From: Nemopilema nomurai
Taxonomy: Eukaryota > Cnidaria > Scyphozoa > Rhizostomeae > Rhizostomatidae
Assembly: GCA_003864495.1 (NCBI GenBank)
Contig: ML133436.1
Span: 1 to 64,000 of the forward strand
Direction: 5' to 3'
DNA: 64,000 nt
Below, piece by piece: positions 14,501 to 29,500 of the stretch. A program made the translations under genes and the position numbers. Position 1 is the stretch's first letter. Each line of letters opens with the position of its first letter. The notes beneath the pieces are model-generated. The model made no database searches and was not told the DNA's origin. It worked only from the letters and a program-made list of their open reading frames with translations.

Positions 14501-17500
14501 AATCAATTAATAAATTAATCAATCAATCGATCAGTGACATCAAAACATAATAAAGTTATACAGGTTAACAGACACACAACAAGAAAAGTAAAAGATAATA
14601 GATAAATGAACAGAGAATAATTCTCGCGGGTAGGCCAAAAAGACAATTGCTTGACAAAATACTTTGTTCTAAAACAACTTTACGGAAAAGCTAAAATTAA
14701 CCAGGACTGGAACAGTAGGCATGTTATGAGCAGTTGCTAGGTACTTCGTATAAACAATGGCAACGTACGTTCTCGCTGCTGGCTTCCAATCGCGTGCTCA
14801 ACTTCATGACATCCTTTTGTTTCTGGCTGCTCGCCTTCATGCTTGGAAGTGTGACGTGAAACAGACTCAAAACCAAAGAGCAAGCAATTGCCACATACTC
14901 GTCCTCAAAGCCCCTGCAGAAGGATGAACGATTCTAGTTGGCTTCTTAAACACACCGTACTTTCAAAGCTCAATGTCAATGAGTAAGAAAAAGGAACAGA
15001 GGTTTCTTGCTGTAAACTCATGCCAAGGGCGGGGCCTACTTTCACTAGATATCACACAGTCAAAATGATATTGAAATAATACTTCATTTTAGAGAATAAG
15101 GCCTCACCTGGCTGATGTGATTTTATACAAAGACCAGATTCGCTGCATTGACACGTCACTGATATCAAGGAGTGAGTCCTAGAATATATCAGAAAAAACT
15201 CGTTTAGCAACGAAGCCCGGTATGGAAACGATTACTAAGACAATGCTACATTAGAGCGAAAGAGATAAATAATTGGAACAAGCAAACTAAATTCCAGTGC
15301 TTCTAAACATACACGAAAAATTGCTTCACAGATAATTAACTTGCTCTCAATGTTTTAGAAATAAATTATTCGCCTTCTGCAGTTCAGTTTAGCTTATAAC
15401 GTAAAGTGGAGCCTTAAAAAGCATCTCTTTAATACTATTATATGAAAAATGCTAGATAATCATGCAAAACAAAACCAGGTCTGAAAACTTCAGATCCAGC
15501 TGATTCCAAGCACTCACCTTCTCGATGATAAGTTGATCCTTTTGGCTTTGGGATCTGAATCTAATCTGTTGACCAGAAGAAAACACGAATTAGGAGGAGG
15601 AATTTGTGCACAATGCAAAGGTTTCGAAGTAATAAGTTATAGAGGAGATCTAGGAGGTCACATTTATTTTTGATTTGGGTTAAAAGGATCTTGAAAAGTT
15701 ACCTTACATGTGTCTATCAAGATATCAAACGTCGAAGGAAGCGAAATAGGGGATGAAGATTCTACTGTGATGCTCTAATAAAACAAATTGGTATTATCAC
15801 TGACAAGCACAGTGAGGTATGATCATTAGATCAGATACTTTGCATTGACTTGATTTCTGCTTATCATATTGAATCACAAAATCATCAAAGGAGAAAAGAA
15901 AAAAGTTACAAGAAATAATTAAAGCTTTGCCACTGAAGCTAAAAGAAAGGTGGAGTGAACAGGTAACAATATCAAGGGAATCATATATCATATAACCATT
16001 AGTGTACATCATATAATCACAGACTATATGTCATATAATCATAAATCACACATCAAATAATCGAAAAATATTTAATATTATCAAAAATTAAACATTGTTT
16101 AATCATAAATCACAAATCATATCAAATCATACAATCATTAATCACAAATTATATAATGGTAAAACATATATCACATAATCATAAGTCATATATATATCAT
16201 ATGATAAAATATCGTCATACCGTATCAGTGGCCATGGTGTCCACGAATCTAAGAATATGAAGGAACAAGAGTCTTCCAGATATTCTCTCGTAAATATTCT
16301 CTGGCAGAGGTGTATATTTTTCCTGCAAAAGAAAAAGGTAGTGTACTTAAGGCCTAAGTCAAGTGTAACTTACGAGCTCCTTGTGAAATAGCCACATGTT
16401 CAGCATAAAATATTTCGGTAGGATAGCCAGCAACTATTTCAACACGTAATGGACAGTGCAAGGGACTAGTTTAGGACCAGAAACAAGCCTAGGAGATCAA
16501 TGTGCTACATGCAATCCTTCTATCAATAGATCAAGACAATCCGAAAGATGCTATTAAACAGAAACGTATTATTATCAGACCAGTATGATAGAAATCAACT
16601 TTGTCAGGCATGTAAACATCCCAGTTTTCAGCATTCTCTTGGCAAAAATGAACACTTTCTACGTTTTCCCTTGCTATATGGCAGTTGAGAATTTATATGA
16701 TGGCCAATTCGGTAGTAAAACTGATCCTGATCCATCTTGGAAATCGTGATTTATTTATTTTATTTATTTCATTTAATATTAATTTATTTGCAATTAAAGC
16801 ATTGATGATGGGTAAATCTTACCACTAGTTGGCTGAACTTCAAGTGAGCTTCATTCATTTCATATCCATACAGGTTGATACAGGAAACCCCCATTCGCTC
16901 TGCCGATTCTTGACGGGTGCGTAAAAATTTAATCACGACAAACTGAAAGGGGAATATCAACACGGTAAATAAAGGTAAAATACACCGTATAAACAAACAA
17001 AATACTCCTACCTAAAAAATATCGGCTCTAAATGCCAAGTAGAAATGCGCAAGGAGCCTCTTGGATAAATGTCAAATGTCAAACATGCTTTGATTTGATA
17101 ATTGCCAAACAAATATCAAAGTGGCAAAACAGCTTTGTTTTCTGTAGCAACCTTGTTTACTCATAGTGCAATGTGGTCTTTTGCTGTATGAGTGATTGAG
17201 ATTGCGATTAAACGATACTTCAAGAGCAATTTTAGAGTAAATTTCGATGTGATTCAGTTGTTGTGATTAACTGACTTAGTTGGCCTAATGCTTCGAAAAT
17301 TTGATATGTATAAGTAGGATTGCTATGTCAGTACAAAAAAATTGACTTATGTCATGCAACCTGTTATATAGCTTTCAATTAGGGGTCGCAAAAGCACCCT
17401 TGCCTCTTATGACTTCCTGTATGGACACAGAAAGGTCAGTGGCATTCTCTCAGTCAAAACTACTTCAAATACATATATTATCAACCAACAAAACAGACAG

Positions 17501-20500
17501 AAAATATTTCCACATTTGCGTCATAAACGCATTGATTAGAAGCCCTGACGTCACCAATACTCGAAACATCATTAGAGAGATCAATAATATAGAATGAAAA
17601 ACATTTAAGGAAACTGTTCACATACACGTCCAGGTTGGATTCTGTCCATCTGAAACTCTGAATCGTCCCTGTTAACACCAACAAGAAATGCTTACACACA
17701 TAATCGATGTAAAAACATTCATGGTCTAGTTCTTATCAGTAGGAAACTTCTATGATCTGAATAAAAACCAGACCATTTTTTCACTGCTATATCTGTTCTG
17801 CCTTCAAAATGCTGATTAATTATATGTAATATTTGAGCTAGCTTTGAATATCAAGATGAAAGATTGTATGTGCCTAGCTTTGCATAATTCAAGCTTGGAT
17901 TTCGATTCGTAGCTTTGAAAATATGACAGGGAAAAGATTTTCATCAAAATTATAAGCTAATATAACAGACGGACTGTTTATGACGATTAACTTACCAGTC
18001 TTTGTCAAAACTAAAATAAGCGACAGGATCTTCCTCCTTTGGCTTGTAGCCATTTTTGATCCTAAAATACAGGCCATAATGAACTTAATGCACCAGAAGT
18101 TTTAACAAATCAATTAACACATAACGTTTCCGAGGTCATAAAAAGAAAACAAGTCACGTGCCAAAACTCCTTATTGATTACAAAAAACGAGCAACTATAG
18201 TATTATTGAATGCTGACACCATTTTCGAGTAAGTCATCCACGCAAAAAAAATTGATTTGTTTACGAAGAGCATTATATTTTCAACGATTCAAATATTTTG
18301 CTATGATGGCGGTAATTTTATTCCACAAGTGATCAAATAGCAGTCATACACATGTTGATTAACCTTTTCAAGAGAACCAAACTGATTTCATCTTTCAGTC
18401 AATTACCCATGCAAAGAGGATTGGTAAACAACTAACTGTTTTTCAAAGGCCCATCTCCTTTTTTCCCTTCAAATTCAGTTGATGCTATTGCACTTACTTC
18501 GAGCAAAGTTCCTTGTAGTCATCACTTGTCCACGAGTCGTATTCTTTCAACCTTTCAAACCTGTCCTCTTCTTTATCCTCCTCTTTTTCTTGTTTCGACA
18601 ACGATTTCCTAAAAGCACAAGAGATATCATTTCTCTCTCAGGTGTTTCTTGCCTTAGATCATAAAATCTCTTACTCAGCGCCCTCTATTCTAAGTCGCTT
18701 AAATACTGGGTTGTTCTCTAGATTCCGCTATCTTTGCTTGGCAAAAGCTGTCCTTCACCCGACATGAAAATCATAACGATGTCATTTTTAACTAACAGTA
18801 CTAAAATCAACACTTAAAAACACTTCCAGGTTTACTTCCAATACACTGCTGACACCAGCACTATGAATATAATCTACTGCCATTGTTAAAAAGGAAACAT
18901 TTCGGAGATAGCTAGAAGAGATTATTTCATCCATATTTAGTCTGAGGTTTCAGAATAAGACCAACTAGCCAAGTGAAGCATTAAAGTGAATAACGCACGA
19001 TAGCTTGAGTGCCTGGGTCAACTTACATATCAAGGGAATCAAGAACAAATACAAGTCCATCCGAGGCACCATTCGCTCCTCTTGAAACCTTCAAAAACAA
19101 ACTTAGAAAGTGAAGAAATCTTGAGAGAGATTGCTAGAAAGTCGTTTACATATAGCATCAGTCTGAAAACAACACAGAACCTAACTGAAAATTCATTCAC
19201 AACAATAAAATTCATTCTTAATGAAAAATAAATTCATCTCATTCAAAACAACAAAATTGTTGGGTATGATTAACACACAGTTGCCTTAAGTGAAAATTCG
19301 ATCTCCTCTATTCAAAAAAACTAAATAAAATCAGTTGAAATAACTGCTTCAACAACCATACTACAGACTTATGAAATGAAATATTAGAAAAGAAAAATCC
19401 GTTTCTACTACAAAAACCCAGCCCTATTATCTTCTATTATCTTACAGTTTAAAAAATATTTAGTTCTTCCCCCTTCTTGAAAGCAATAAGTGAAAATATT
19501 TAACAAAAAATGTGGAAAGGTGGGAAGTTTGAGAAAAACCTAGATATCAGAATTTATTAGAGAATGAAGGAGAGCTTATGAAAAGTTAAGAAGAAACAAC
19601 CAATGAAATTTGTCTACAGTTTGTTGCTTCTCCCCCCTCATTCTTGATTTTTGCTATAATTTTGTCCAATTCGTACCTTTCTTGAGATACATATCTAATT
19701 GATACAATAGATAACCCAGCCTTGACAAACAAGCAGTGTATGTTGAATATTCCATTTAAAGTCAACTTCAATGAGATAGCTTCCAGAAAAGATGAAGATT
19801 GTGACTTGAAAAACGAAATACGTTACCCTGATAAAAGCTCTCGTAGGTGATATCAAATTCCTAGATTTTGCGGTGAATGCGAAATTCAATTTCTTCTTGC
19901 CACTACACGAAAGGTAAGCTGCAAATAATATTGGAACAATGTTAGCAGGCAATTAGGAAGTTGTAAATAAGGTACAAAAGATAGCAAGAATGCTCTTCTA
20001 TATAGTCACAAAAATAAATTTAGGATGCAATTGTTAGGAATTGGAAGAAACAGAAAAAAGAGAAAAAAATATATCAACTCATACTTTGCACATTAAAATT
20101 TGGCTGAAAAATGCGAATGATTAATACTGACAATATTGACTAAAGCAATCATTAAGACATTTAATATAGGCCTTTTTTAGTTAAAGCAACAGCAAAGAAA
20201 TGATAATCACCCTCGCCACTGAGTGAATTGGATAGAACAGTCGATGGACTGGTTGTCGATTCCTTAGATGCGCCATCGCAGTGGGCAACGGTGAGCTCCA
20301 ACTGCGCAGCTACAAAGAGAACGCTGGAGTTAGAAATGGCACGGCACAATAATGTTTACATTACTCGTCAAGACGGTTTACGGGCCAAAAGGCGCCACGT
20401 TGCAAGTTGTCCTTCGCAGTAACAACGACACTTGCATACGAGAACTGGGACAGATCCGCCGAGAGGGGGGCAGGAGGAGGAGATGGCAAATTATCCCTGA

Positions 20501-23500
20501 ACCCCAATGTCTAGGGGCTTCAAAAGTAAGAGTCTTATACGAGAGCCGAGGTACTCTTTCAATTTGATACAGATCAATTGGAACATTACACAGAAAGCAA
20601 CGGGGTCGAATTTCGTCATATTCTTACTTAAATGAAACGTCACAGCTACATCGTCAAAGGTTGAACTTCGTTTACAAGAGAAATTGAATAACTTTACATA
20701 AAAACTTTCGTATTGTGTGTGCCAATACTATCATTCTATTGGTTTTTCTATTAAACTTGGCGGTTATTCGCTAAATCGCTCAGATTAAGTCACGCTCTTA
20801 TCCCTAAAAAGGGTCCAGCCTTACAGCTGTCCATATATATAAGACACATGAGGCAGCGCCAATTGCACGTAAAAAGTCCATCATTTTCCTGACATTATTT
20901 GAGTAGGTGATAGGCTTCTGAAGCAGAGTATAGCAGACGCGAAATTAAATCTACTTATCAATGACAAAAAATCCATGAGATCAAGAGAACAAGAGATCAG
21001 AGCCGAGGAACAATTTTTGGAAGCAAGTTACCATGTTTTCTGATAGCTTTATCTCTGACGTCAGCCAAATCCTTCAGAAAGGCGCCTGCATCGTACTCTT
21101 CGTCCACCCGATCTAAACACACGGGAGCAAGGGAAAAGATATTCTGTTAACAAAACATAGGATTGAAAAACAAATCGAAGCTAAAAGACTTACATAGCAT
21201 GGATATTAAGTGATATTTGAAAGGGAAGATGTTAAATTAAATACCAAGCTATAAGCTTAATTGAAAAAAATAAATTAGAACCAGAAGAAAGATTTTGCAG
21301 TACAATAATTGTAAAAATAATATTTCATAATCATGAGAAACAGGAGAGCCATAGTATTCGCAACTGGCTATCTATTTTGTCAGCATTTGGTCATCATCAG
21401 ACGTTTGTATACAATTAGGACGGAAAAGTACTTCAGTTTGTTATAATTATGGTTTCACTGTTTCACACAATTGTGAAGTTTGTATCACACAACAATTGGT
21501 AAACATTGCCAGAGAAAGCTTAGTCATTTTAGAAACTAAATAATACTGCTAGAGACAGATGATCGTGCTTTAATGAAATTAGATCAATCTCACCATGCAG
21601 GATTCTCAATACATTGATGATACTGCCAAGACTTCCCCTGGCAATAGCAAACTCGAGCAAAATACAAAGATCGTTCGGGTCCGCTTTTTCGCTCATCCTA
21701 AAATGAGACAGAGAGGCTGAATAACGAAGAGCATAAACAAATCAGATGGTCACAAAATCAGAGTACTAGTCACTGGCGGTACCTTTCAATTAGAGACAAG
21801 AAATGCTTAAATGTCATGGTTCCACATACGACAAGCACCAAAAATATGTTTACAGCTTCATCAGTTTATGCAAATTTCTTAAACAGGACATTGATAAGAA
21901 ACCCTTGAAAGGTTTAACGAGCAAATAGAGGGGATGACCCTGGCCTTTGCAAACATTTGTCATATCTCTCGAGTCATTATTCGAAGTAAGACGATCAATC
22001 AACAGTACGTACGAGACGATGTTGCTCAGAAATATCTCCATCTGCTCCATGACATTATTGCTCAAGAAGCCTGGTTTGTCCGATGACATGGATGACAAGG
22101 CGAGCGGTTGGATGTGGAGGAGGGCATTCTTCGTGTGACAGATAATGGCGTCGCGCAAGCCCGGCGCAATGGGTAACGCAGCTTGAGCCGTAGACGCAAG
22201 CACCGACATATACCACATGGCCGTGGCATCCACCACGGTTACTCCTTTTGATTTGACTACCCTGTAACGCGAAATAAATGACGTCATAATTTAAAGACAT
22301 CGCTCGAGACTCTGCAACGCTGCAACCAAGTAACGACAGCATCCAAAAACACATTTAACTCTTCAAGTAGACTCATGACACGACTTTAAGCCAGGCACAC
22401 ACTAGAGCATTTAGCTGAGCAGAAAACCACGAATGACACTTTACTTAAACAAAATGCTCTCGTGTGTGGTGGTTTAAAGAGAGATTTGATCACTCGTGTC
22501 ACGAAGTGCAAGTAACCTAGGAGTCCACCAAAACAATTTGCTGAGCAAAGAACCACAAATGACACTTTGCTCAAGCAAAATGCTCCCGTGTGCGATGAAC
22601 TAAAGACAGAGATGGACTCATTTTGACATGAGTTTGAAAAGGAGAGAGATTAAACAGAGCGGTGATTTGGTAGATTTATCTACAATTAGGCTCTGGTCCA
22701 AATGATATGCATTCTAATTCAAATCACGGGTGCCTTTCTCTCGATCACGGGTGCCTGCGATTTTAGTTCCAGTAGCTGAACATCCAATAGCATACCTGTA
22801 ACCGACGGCCTTCACTTGTCGTACCCTTGTGTCACAGCCGTCGCTATGACAACGCTTGATGCTCAGCTGCACAACCGGGAAGCAGGTCTTCATGTTTTCG
22901 GCCAAAATGAAGTTCCCCGTGAACTGGCTAGGCACCTTCATCTCGCTGATTTCCGTCAGGTGGTACATGTCCCGCCCGGCCGACACAACGACGACATGGG
23001 GCATGTAACTTTCATCTGATGACGCCACGTTGATTGACAGCTGACGGATGACGACATTAGGGGCAATCTTCAACCTGGGAAACACAATGCGTTGGATTTC
23101 TTCATATGCCTTGCTTTTCCTAAGTATGACAACTGTAGTTTACATTGAACGTGTGCTCGATAAATGGCGTAGGTCTTTCAATCGTAAATTGTGTTATAAT
23201 GTGTTTGTCATTTCAATCGTTCGTGCTAATGCGACATATGACGTAGGTGTGGCAGTTTCAGTGAGTCGAGTAAGTTGAGTTACGAGTCGAGGTATGAGTG
23301 AAGTCGAGTCGAGGTATGAGTGGAGTCGAGTCGAGCACGCGAGTTACGGTGTTTAACAGAGTTTGAGTTATAGCCTTAATAGTGCAAAGGTTGTTGTGTT
23401 TATGAAAATGAGATAAAGCCAAGTTCAAGCTCATCCTTGTAGCCCACGTATTACATTCTTCACAACAAATGGCAACAGTAAAACTGCTATCACTTTAGTT

Positions 23501-26500
23501 CTTAAGACCTGTCTCGTTAACCTGATGGGTAACAGCAAACAATTATAGGACCGATGTATAAAACTAGAACTAAAACGTATGGATACATCTGGCAAGGCTT
23601 AAAGTTCCAGGAAACGTTGGCTCTCCTGAAGACAGTAATCTCGTGGCCACTAAATTAAAACCATATTTGAAAGAGTTCGTGAGCCAAGAAGCATTCACAA
23701 CACATTTGTAATAGAACCATAACATTGTGTGAAACATTGCATCTCAACCAAATGACGAAGTTGTGACATTTCTTGTCTTTGAAAGTTCATTTGGGGGCAT
23801 CTATATAATAGTTCTGCCGGTTCGCCTTACACAAAGAGCAGAGAACTTGCGTTTTCTTTGATTGCAATTCTTTATCACGACTCATCGCTATTCGGTCCCC
23901 TCTGTGCAAACGCTGTAGAACTGGTTTTAACCCAACTATAGCAGCTGTCAAGCAATTTTAAAGAAGGCGAAATCAAAATAAAAGCTGTAATAAAGTGACG
24001 TTGTTTATAGCTAGAGCCCAGTCCTCCTTTTAACCAGTTTACAAAGGCCGTGATCGTACCTGATCCAGTGTGATCTCGCTGGTCCATCTGACTGCCAAAA
24101 GGTTCTGGTGTCACCGTCCGTCAACCTGAGCAAAGACAAAGGCCCCGTTATCAATAATAGTGCTGACCGTAAGCTGCATGGCCACTGAGAAGGAGCTCGG
24201 ACATCACCGCGGAACTTGATTAAAGCTCCTTCAGAGAAGCTTTCCACAGTTCACCTATTATTTGGCGTACGAGGAAAGCTTCTCTGACCAAACAAACCCA
24301 AATAACATTTTGAAGGCATTTCTTTATTGTGAAATTTCTTCATTTTGAACCATTTTGAACTAAAAAACTAACTCTTACATATGAAAGAATTATATCTGAT
24401 GGACCTTGTTTTGAATGCAAATGAAAATGGCGAGTTTGTGCCCTAATAATTTCCAGCCATGCTAACACAGGGATACAAGAAAACAAATAGTGCCAGATGA
24501 ACAGCACACCATTACTCACTTAAGAATCTCGCCTCGATTGGAAGACACTTCAATAGAAGTGAAACACTTCGTAATGGGTTTAAGAACCTCGTCTTCCTGT
24601 AGAGGCGGGTCTCGCTTTCGCATATCGGCTTTCTCCTTTACTGATGACAAGTGGGTTTGGAGAATCCTCATTCTCATGTCGGTGGTATTAACAAAACTTT
24701 CTAAAGCAGGCACCGAAATGGCATTGCTGTGGGCACGATTGCGTTCTAGAAACTAAAAAGAAATCGAAAATTAGAGTTGTGAAGTCTTCACGAAATTAGC
24801 CGATTTTAAAAACATATTTTAATACACATGATTCTACTACAGTAGTGTCCTGCAAATTATAAAAAAACTGTTTTGATTTCAGGTCTGATGTGTTTCTTAT
24901 AAAGTCAGATAAACACTTAAAATCACGGCTTTGTTTCTTATAAAAAACCATATTATGCTTTGGATCACCTACTCAGACACAAGCTCAATGATTGTGATTA
25001 AAATAATATATATACTATTTTGATTTGTATTTGTCACTTTTAGGAAATGATAATCATATTCCAGAAAAGTTCTTTGTGCTAAGTTTTTGTTCTGCTTTAC
25101 AAAGGATTAAGTTATGTGAAAGTTTATCAATAAGAAACAAGATTTCTTCAGACATTCAGCAGTTTCTTATCAAAGGGGTAATTTTTTTTTAAATATTGGG
25201 GTCTGTGTTTCTTAACATTTTAATTTTCTTGATTTGTATAACTTGAAAAACCACGCCATAACAGTAAATGTAACAAATTGATGTACCATTGGTCATGCTT
25301 TAAAGATTTCTTTGGTGCAAAATGTAATAGCGAATACCCTGCTCTCCTCAGTTAAGGGTTTGGAGTGGACCTAGAAAACTCGATCTTCAAAACGTCTTTA
25401 AGGATGCCATGCTATTTGCAAAAATAAGTAACCGATTTTAACTCTCTCCCAGATATTTGATGGAAACCTCTTAAGCACATTCAATTCGATTCTGAACAGG
25501 ATAGCTTGAATTCCTTTGCAAAAGTAATTCGTTTTGGAAAGTGGCGGAAATTGATTTTTCAAGTGGTGGTTAATGCAGCAAGCAATTCTGTCGACAAATG
25601 ACATAATTTACCCCGCCCCCACAACCCCGCAATTTCCACCACTGGTTTTTGAGTTTCAGATAATAAGGCAACATTTAAGTCTCATGATCAGCAAAACCTA
25701 TCTTGAGCCCCTTAATTATTAAAACATTCTTGCTAGTGAGCCCTTTTTACTTGTTGAATGTAGGTACCTTGCGGGGAAATAAAGTCAAAAATTAATTACT
25801 CTGTTTAGCTTTTTCCCATGTTTCGATACAACCGTCTTTCCATCAGTAAAAGCGTCCAAGAATCCTGAAAAACAAACCCATAATAATTAGCCAACTAAAC
25901 TTTATTCTGATTTATTTCTCAATGGAAAGAAGAAGCTTGCGTTTCGAACCCAATCACTGTTCTATGACAACTTTATAAATTTTATTTTTTGTAAACTTTA
26001 TGCCTGAATTTAAAAATGCCAGCCACTTAGAGTATGTATGCACTCAAACAATTCTAAAATGGATACTGGCTGAGTTTAAAATTATATAAAAATGCTTGAT
26101 AGATAGAAATCTCCGGAAGTTGAAAATTGGGAAATTTAATATATATATATGATTATTTTACTTACAAAGATAAAATGCATTTACTGCATTTTACCAGAAT
26201 ATTACATGTGAGTGAATCCGATAAATTAATTGTTTCGAGAAGAAAAATATACCGCCCAACGTGGGGCTCGAACCCACGACCCTGAGATTAAGAGTCTCAT
26301 GCTCTACCGACTGAGCTAGCCGGGCACATCTGCTGAATGCAGGTCAACAGGATATGGCTGTAGAGAACTAGGTGTTCAAACCTGGCACGAACTGGTATTC
26401 CTGGAAAAGGCCATTTACAAACTGCAAATCGTCCCGAAAGCCAACTCCACTGCTATTGCAAGTGCTTACCAGGATCTATTGAAGATAAACAGCTTAAAGC

Positions 26501-29500
26501 GCAAGGGAAATTATATAATGCACCAATGTTATCTAATAGAAATCGGTTGCGAGTTTTTCAAATACTGGGAAGCTAAATTGCATTGAATGTGCCAAGGAAG
26601 CAACATTTTGCAAAATTTGTTAATAATTTTCATATTTCTTGCCATTGATCTCAAATCTGAAGTAATGACCATTTCCCTTCGCAGCTCCCGCTTATAGACT
26701 CAAACTAAAGCCCCAACAATTTTTGTCGCGAGAAAGCAATCAGTGATAATCCAGTGGACCCATTAATGTGCCAACTTTTAAATGAACAACTCGTGCTTGC
26801 TCAAAAGGCTTGTATTACACCTGTATTAAGTTCAGATTTTTAAAATAGTATATACAAGTATAAACTGGAGAGTAGAGACAGAGAAGGGGAACAAAGGGGA
26901 AGGGGAAGAGGTAAAGAAGAGAGAAAAATCCTGAGTTGGAATTATTTAGAGTTGAAAAAAACGAGAAAAAGAACCAACAAACCTCATGAAACTGGTCAGC
27001 ATCCACTATGCCATTACCTTCGATATCAAATTGTCTGAAAATCTGAAAAGATTTAAAAAATCAGATAAACCAGCAATTGCAACAAGAGGCAATGAGCTTT
27101 TCACTGAAATTCCAGAATTTTCGACGGCCCCTCTTTTTAATTTTCGTACTTTTTATTTCTTCCTTGCAAAATTATTCTTGGGTGAAATCACGAAACTACA
27201 GCAATTTTTCATTTATACCTTCATTTCATTATAATGTTGGTTAGAATCAAATCTATGCATGACGAATAATTTACAATAAAAAATTTTCATTCAAATTGCA
27301 GACTCGCCTAACTCCCCTTATCGATTGTTTATGTATCACGCCTCTCGCAAACAATTTGTAGCGGTGTTCATTAAAACAAATTCCTAAATGCTTTCTGAAT
27401 TCAGTTTTGTCACAAAACAGCCTAACATATCACTTCGCTTTGTGCGAAATCAGAATAAATTAATCTAGAGGGGGGGGGGGGGGGTGTTCTTTACCTCAGC
27501 AGCTACTTCTTTGTTGACATCTCGATTCGAAAGAAAGTCCGAGAATTGAGACAACGTCACAGTCTCCTGCGAAGGAAAAGGATTGTGAGTGATTTGTAGA
27601 TATTAAATCATCGAGAGAAGATTCTGCATACTTCATGATAATACAACTAACACACCCTGATATTCTTTTACACCCCTTCAGGTGCAATGTGCCTTCGAAA
27701 AGTCAAAATGTCATTGATAAGAATTGAACAAAACGTGCTGTAACACAATATCCAGTCAAAATGAATATTGGATTAAAGAGAAATGCAAATGAACGTCTGT
27801 TATGATCATTATCGAACGAAATCGGATCATTAGATTTAAAAATTATCCAATAACGTTCAGTTTTATATACGAACCATGCAAAACCAAAACAGGGGTCAAT
27901 GTTTTAAACTTTGGCTGAATGAAGAAATTACTTCACACTGATCTGGCTTGCTGAATGTGTAAAGAGTGTATAAGAATAATTCGATTCAGAAGGGCTTTAT
28001 ACTATTCATTTGAATCTGTCCCCTTAGACAAAAACATTCGCAAGATATTTCAAGAGAATGTTTGATTGGTTGGTGGCAAAATCAAATCTTAAGCATACAA
28101 AACTGCTACTGCAAACTCAAATTAACTCACATTTTTTGGTTTTTTACTAGCTCATATTTATTACATATATCATTTATATATACATATATTTATTAAATTT
28201 GTCTGTTGATATTTCCATAGTACAGTGCTCAATACATTTGCATGTAGAGCATAATATGGCATAGAGTTGGAGAAAATAAAACTACATGTTTTATCACTAC
28301 AAGCCTGTTTTGTGAATAGCTCACTCTTCAGGAGATGTTGATACACTGAGATCTCATATCATATATATTATACAGTATACAGTACCAAGTATACAGCTAC
28401 CTTAGATTTCATTTTTTTCTTGTTCAAGTATAATAAGTGTGAGTGTCATCTTAAGTACTGGCCAGATGGCCTTGTTCCCTGACTTACTTTGGATGGCAAG
28501 ATTTTCATTTTGATAGGTAAAAACAATGACTTAAAAATACAACAAAAATTATTACACAGTTCTCTAAGTTATGAATTGCGAAATTAAATGGTTCTCCTTT
28601 TGGATAAGAATTATGGAAACACAACATTTGTTGTTAGCTTTTTCTTTCTGCTTGCTTCTATCAAAAGTCAAACACACGTTTAACTTCTCAAAAACAAACT
28701 GTGTCTATTGAATTCATCGAACACTAACCTCACCACGGGATTTCCGATCATCAATCCATCTCACAAGTGCACTCTGGTGTTGCTGCAGCAAGCTGGGGCC
28801 AGCTTCTTCTCTGCAAAATACATGAATCATTAATCAAAATTAATCATTATAATGTCAGTATCCAATTACAAAGGCTCTCTGGAGTGCAATAGATGCATCC
28901 CTTTGTTGCCAAAGGTACTCTATTACTTCATGTAGGACAATATCACAGTGTAACTTTAAGTCTTGCATCATTTTCAGAGAATCAAACTGTAGCAAACACA
29001 GGGCATAGGTTTCTCAAATGCATTTTGCAAGATATTAGCTAAGAGTTAAAAGCACTTGAACATATTCTAAAGAGTTGGACAACCATCATGGACAATGGAC
29101 AACCATCAATTGAATATGTAACTGAGATAATTACAGCAACTTGGAAGATGCCTCCCTCAGCTTTTGAAGATCAAAAAGCACATTCAAGTCTAAGTTTCCC
29201 TCAGCGTCAGTAGCTAAAATAGAGAAGAGATAAAAAATAGTGCTTAAAGAGGCAAAAGTTAAGTATACTTGAAACAAAACAAGGCCTTGAAACTTAAAAA
29301 TATTTTGGTGATGAAATTTTCATATGAACACTGTTATAAATTCAGATGAATATTTTGAAGAACAATCTATGGAATCATAACTTTTCCATGGCTGTCTACG
29401 GCTATGGTGTTTTAGCCAACAATAATCTCAATACACACAAAACAAAACATTAAATGGTACAAGAATAATTTTCATATTACATAAAATAACTTACAAATCA

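Noticed and set aside
14395..14535. Regular repeats resembling a CRISPR array at first glance
   Set aside because: The units are 4 bp with no spacers: a simple microsatellite in an animal intron.
20228..20567. Plus-strand ORFs of 64-71 codons near ZZEF1 exon 15
   Set aside because: They are antisense to a coding exon and its GC-richer flank, without conserved features.
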